A stretch of DNA of 5,161 nucleotides from Microcoleaceae cyanobacterium UBA11344. GTDB lineage: Bacteria > Cyanobacteriota > Cyanobacteriia > Cyanobacteriales > Microcoleaceae. Positions 4,979 through 5,161 of the stretch are shown in pieces; positions within the stretch are counted from its first letter, which is position 1, and each line of letters opens with the position of its first letter. The notes below the pieces were generated by a model. That model ran no database searches. It saw only the letters and a list, made by a program, of their open reading frames with translations, and was not told the DNA's origin. The position numbers were made by a program, and so were the translations under genes. The stretch is from contig DMYK01000318.1 of NCBI GenBank assembly GCA_003483675.1, positions 1 through 5,161 on the forward strand, written 5' to 3'.

Positions 4979-5161
4979 TTAATCCGAGCTTAAAAATTCC
5001 AAGTAATTATTAGTTAACTCTTTGACTGCTAACTCGTAAAATTGCTGGCCATGTTCGGGAGTTGCTAAGGCAGGATTTGAACCCATTCTGCCGTCGGGAA
5101 ATCGGCGACGAAAGTCGGCGGGACTGTATATTTTGTGCCCGGAAGCAACTTCTTCTGAAAG
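4979..5161 (-). CDS. creatininase-family protein, C-terminal 60 residues (truncated by window edge)
   Basis: Reading the minus strand from the window end, a frame runs open for 60 codons to TAA at 4979-4981. It contains SGHKIYSPADFRRRFPDG, GRMGSNPALATPEHG and a closing helix QQFYELAVKELTNNYLEFL. A GxxGxP(x)LAT(x)EHG stretch followed by an amphipathic helix is how creatininase-family amidohydrolases end, and the YSPADFRRRFPDGRMGS version is the cyanobacterial form I recognise. The metal-binding His/Asp/Glu residues of the family lie in the missing N-terminal part, so activity cannot be judged. Family members include creatinine amidohydrolase and enzymes of cofactor biosynthesis; the substrate here is unknown. 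It converges on rpsF, with the inverted-repeat spacer between them. Confidence 0.85.
   Translation of the reverse strand, partial: LSEEVASGHKIYSPADFRRRFPDGRMGSNPALATPEHGQQFYELAVKELTNNYLEFLSSD

Overview
The window looks like chromosomal DNA from a filamentous cyanobacterium, most likely of the Oscillatoria/Microcoleus type (inference). Four copies of the HIP1 octamer GCGATCGC (2407-2414, 3259-3266, 4307-4314, 4537-4544) occur where chance predicts about 0.1. The proteins also read as cyanobacterial orthologues: ribosomal protein S6 with an acidic tail, a creatininase-family C-terminus and a 7TM-HD phosphohydrolase with a long N-terminal cytosolic extension.

Layout. Positions 2-211 hold the C-terminal end of an unrecognised protein (+). 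Positions 212-850 hold no intact gene: an AT-rich spacer with two overlapping hairpins (236-263), a dispersed-type palindrome (408-429), then a roughly 380-bp decayed IS200/IS605-family element lying on the minus strand (about 452-834). The element keeps both end hairpins, a promoter-like site in its left end and what looks like the last ~40 codons of tnpB plus its 3' region, but has lost tnpA and almost all of tnpB. It ends about 15-20 bp before the start codon of the next gene.

Positions 851-3463 (+) encode a PgpH/YqfF-type membrane HD phosphohydrolase (predicted cyclic di-AMP phosphodiesterase) whose catalytic domain carries a 12-bp tandem repeat encoding EAAQ units. A 71-bp convergent gap with three 10-bp repeats follows. 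Positions 3535-4401 (-) encode a MalG-type sugar ABC permease, with no partner subunits in view. It is divergent, by only 66 bp, from rpsF (4468-4800, +), whose promoter appears to overlap the first permease codons. After rpsF comes a 178-bp spacer full of inverted repeats. The window closes with the C-terminal 60 residues of a creatininase-family protein on the minus strand (4979-5161), a fragment open at the window edge.

The genes do not form a single pathway: a signalling-nucleotide hydrolase, a transporter subunit, a ribosomal protein and an amidohydrolase, each apparently a separate transcription unit. The most unusual material is the tnpB-deleted element, which could still express a TnpB guide (omega/re) RNA, and the slippage-prone repeat inside the PgpH catalytic domain.
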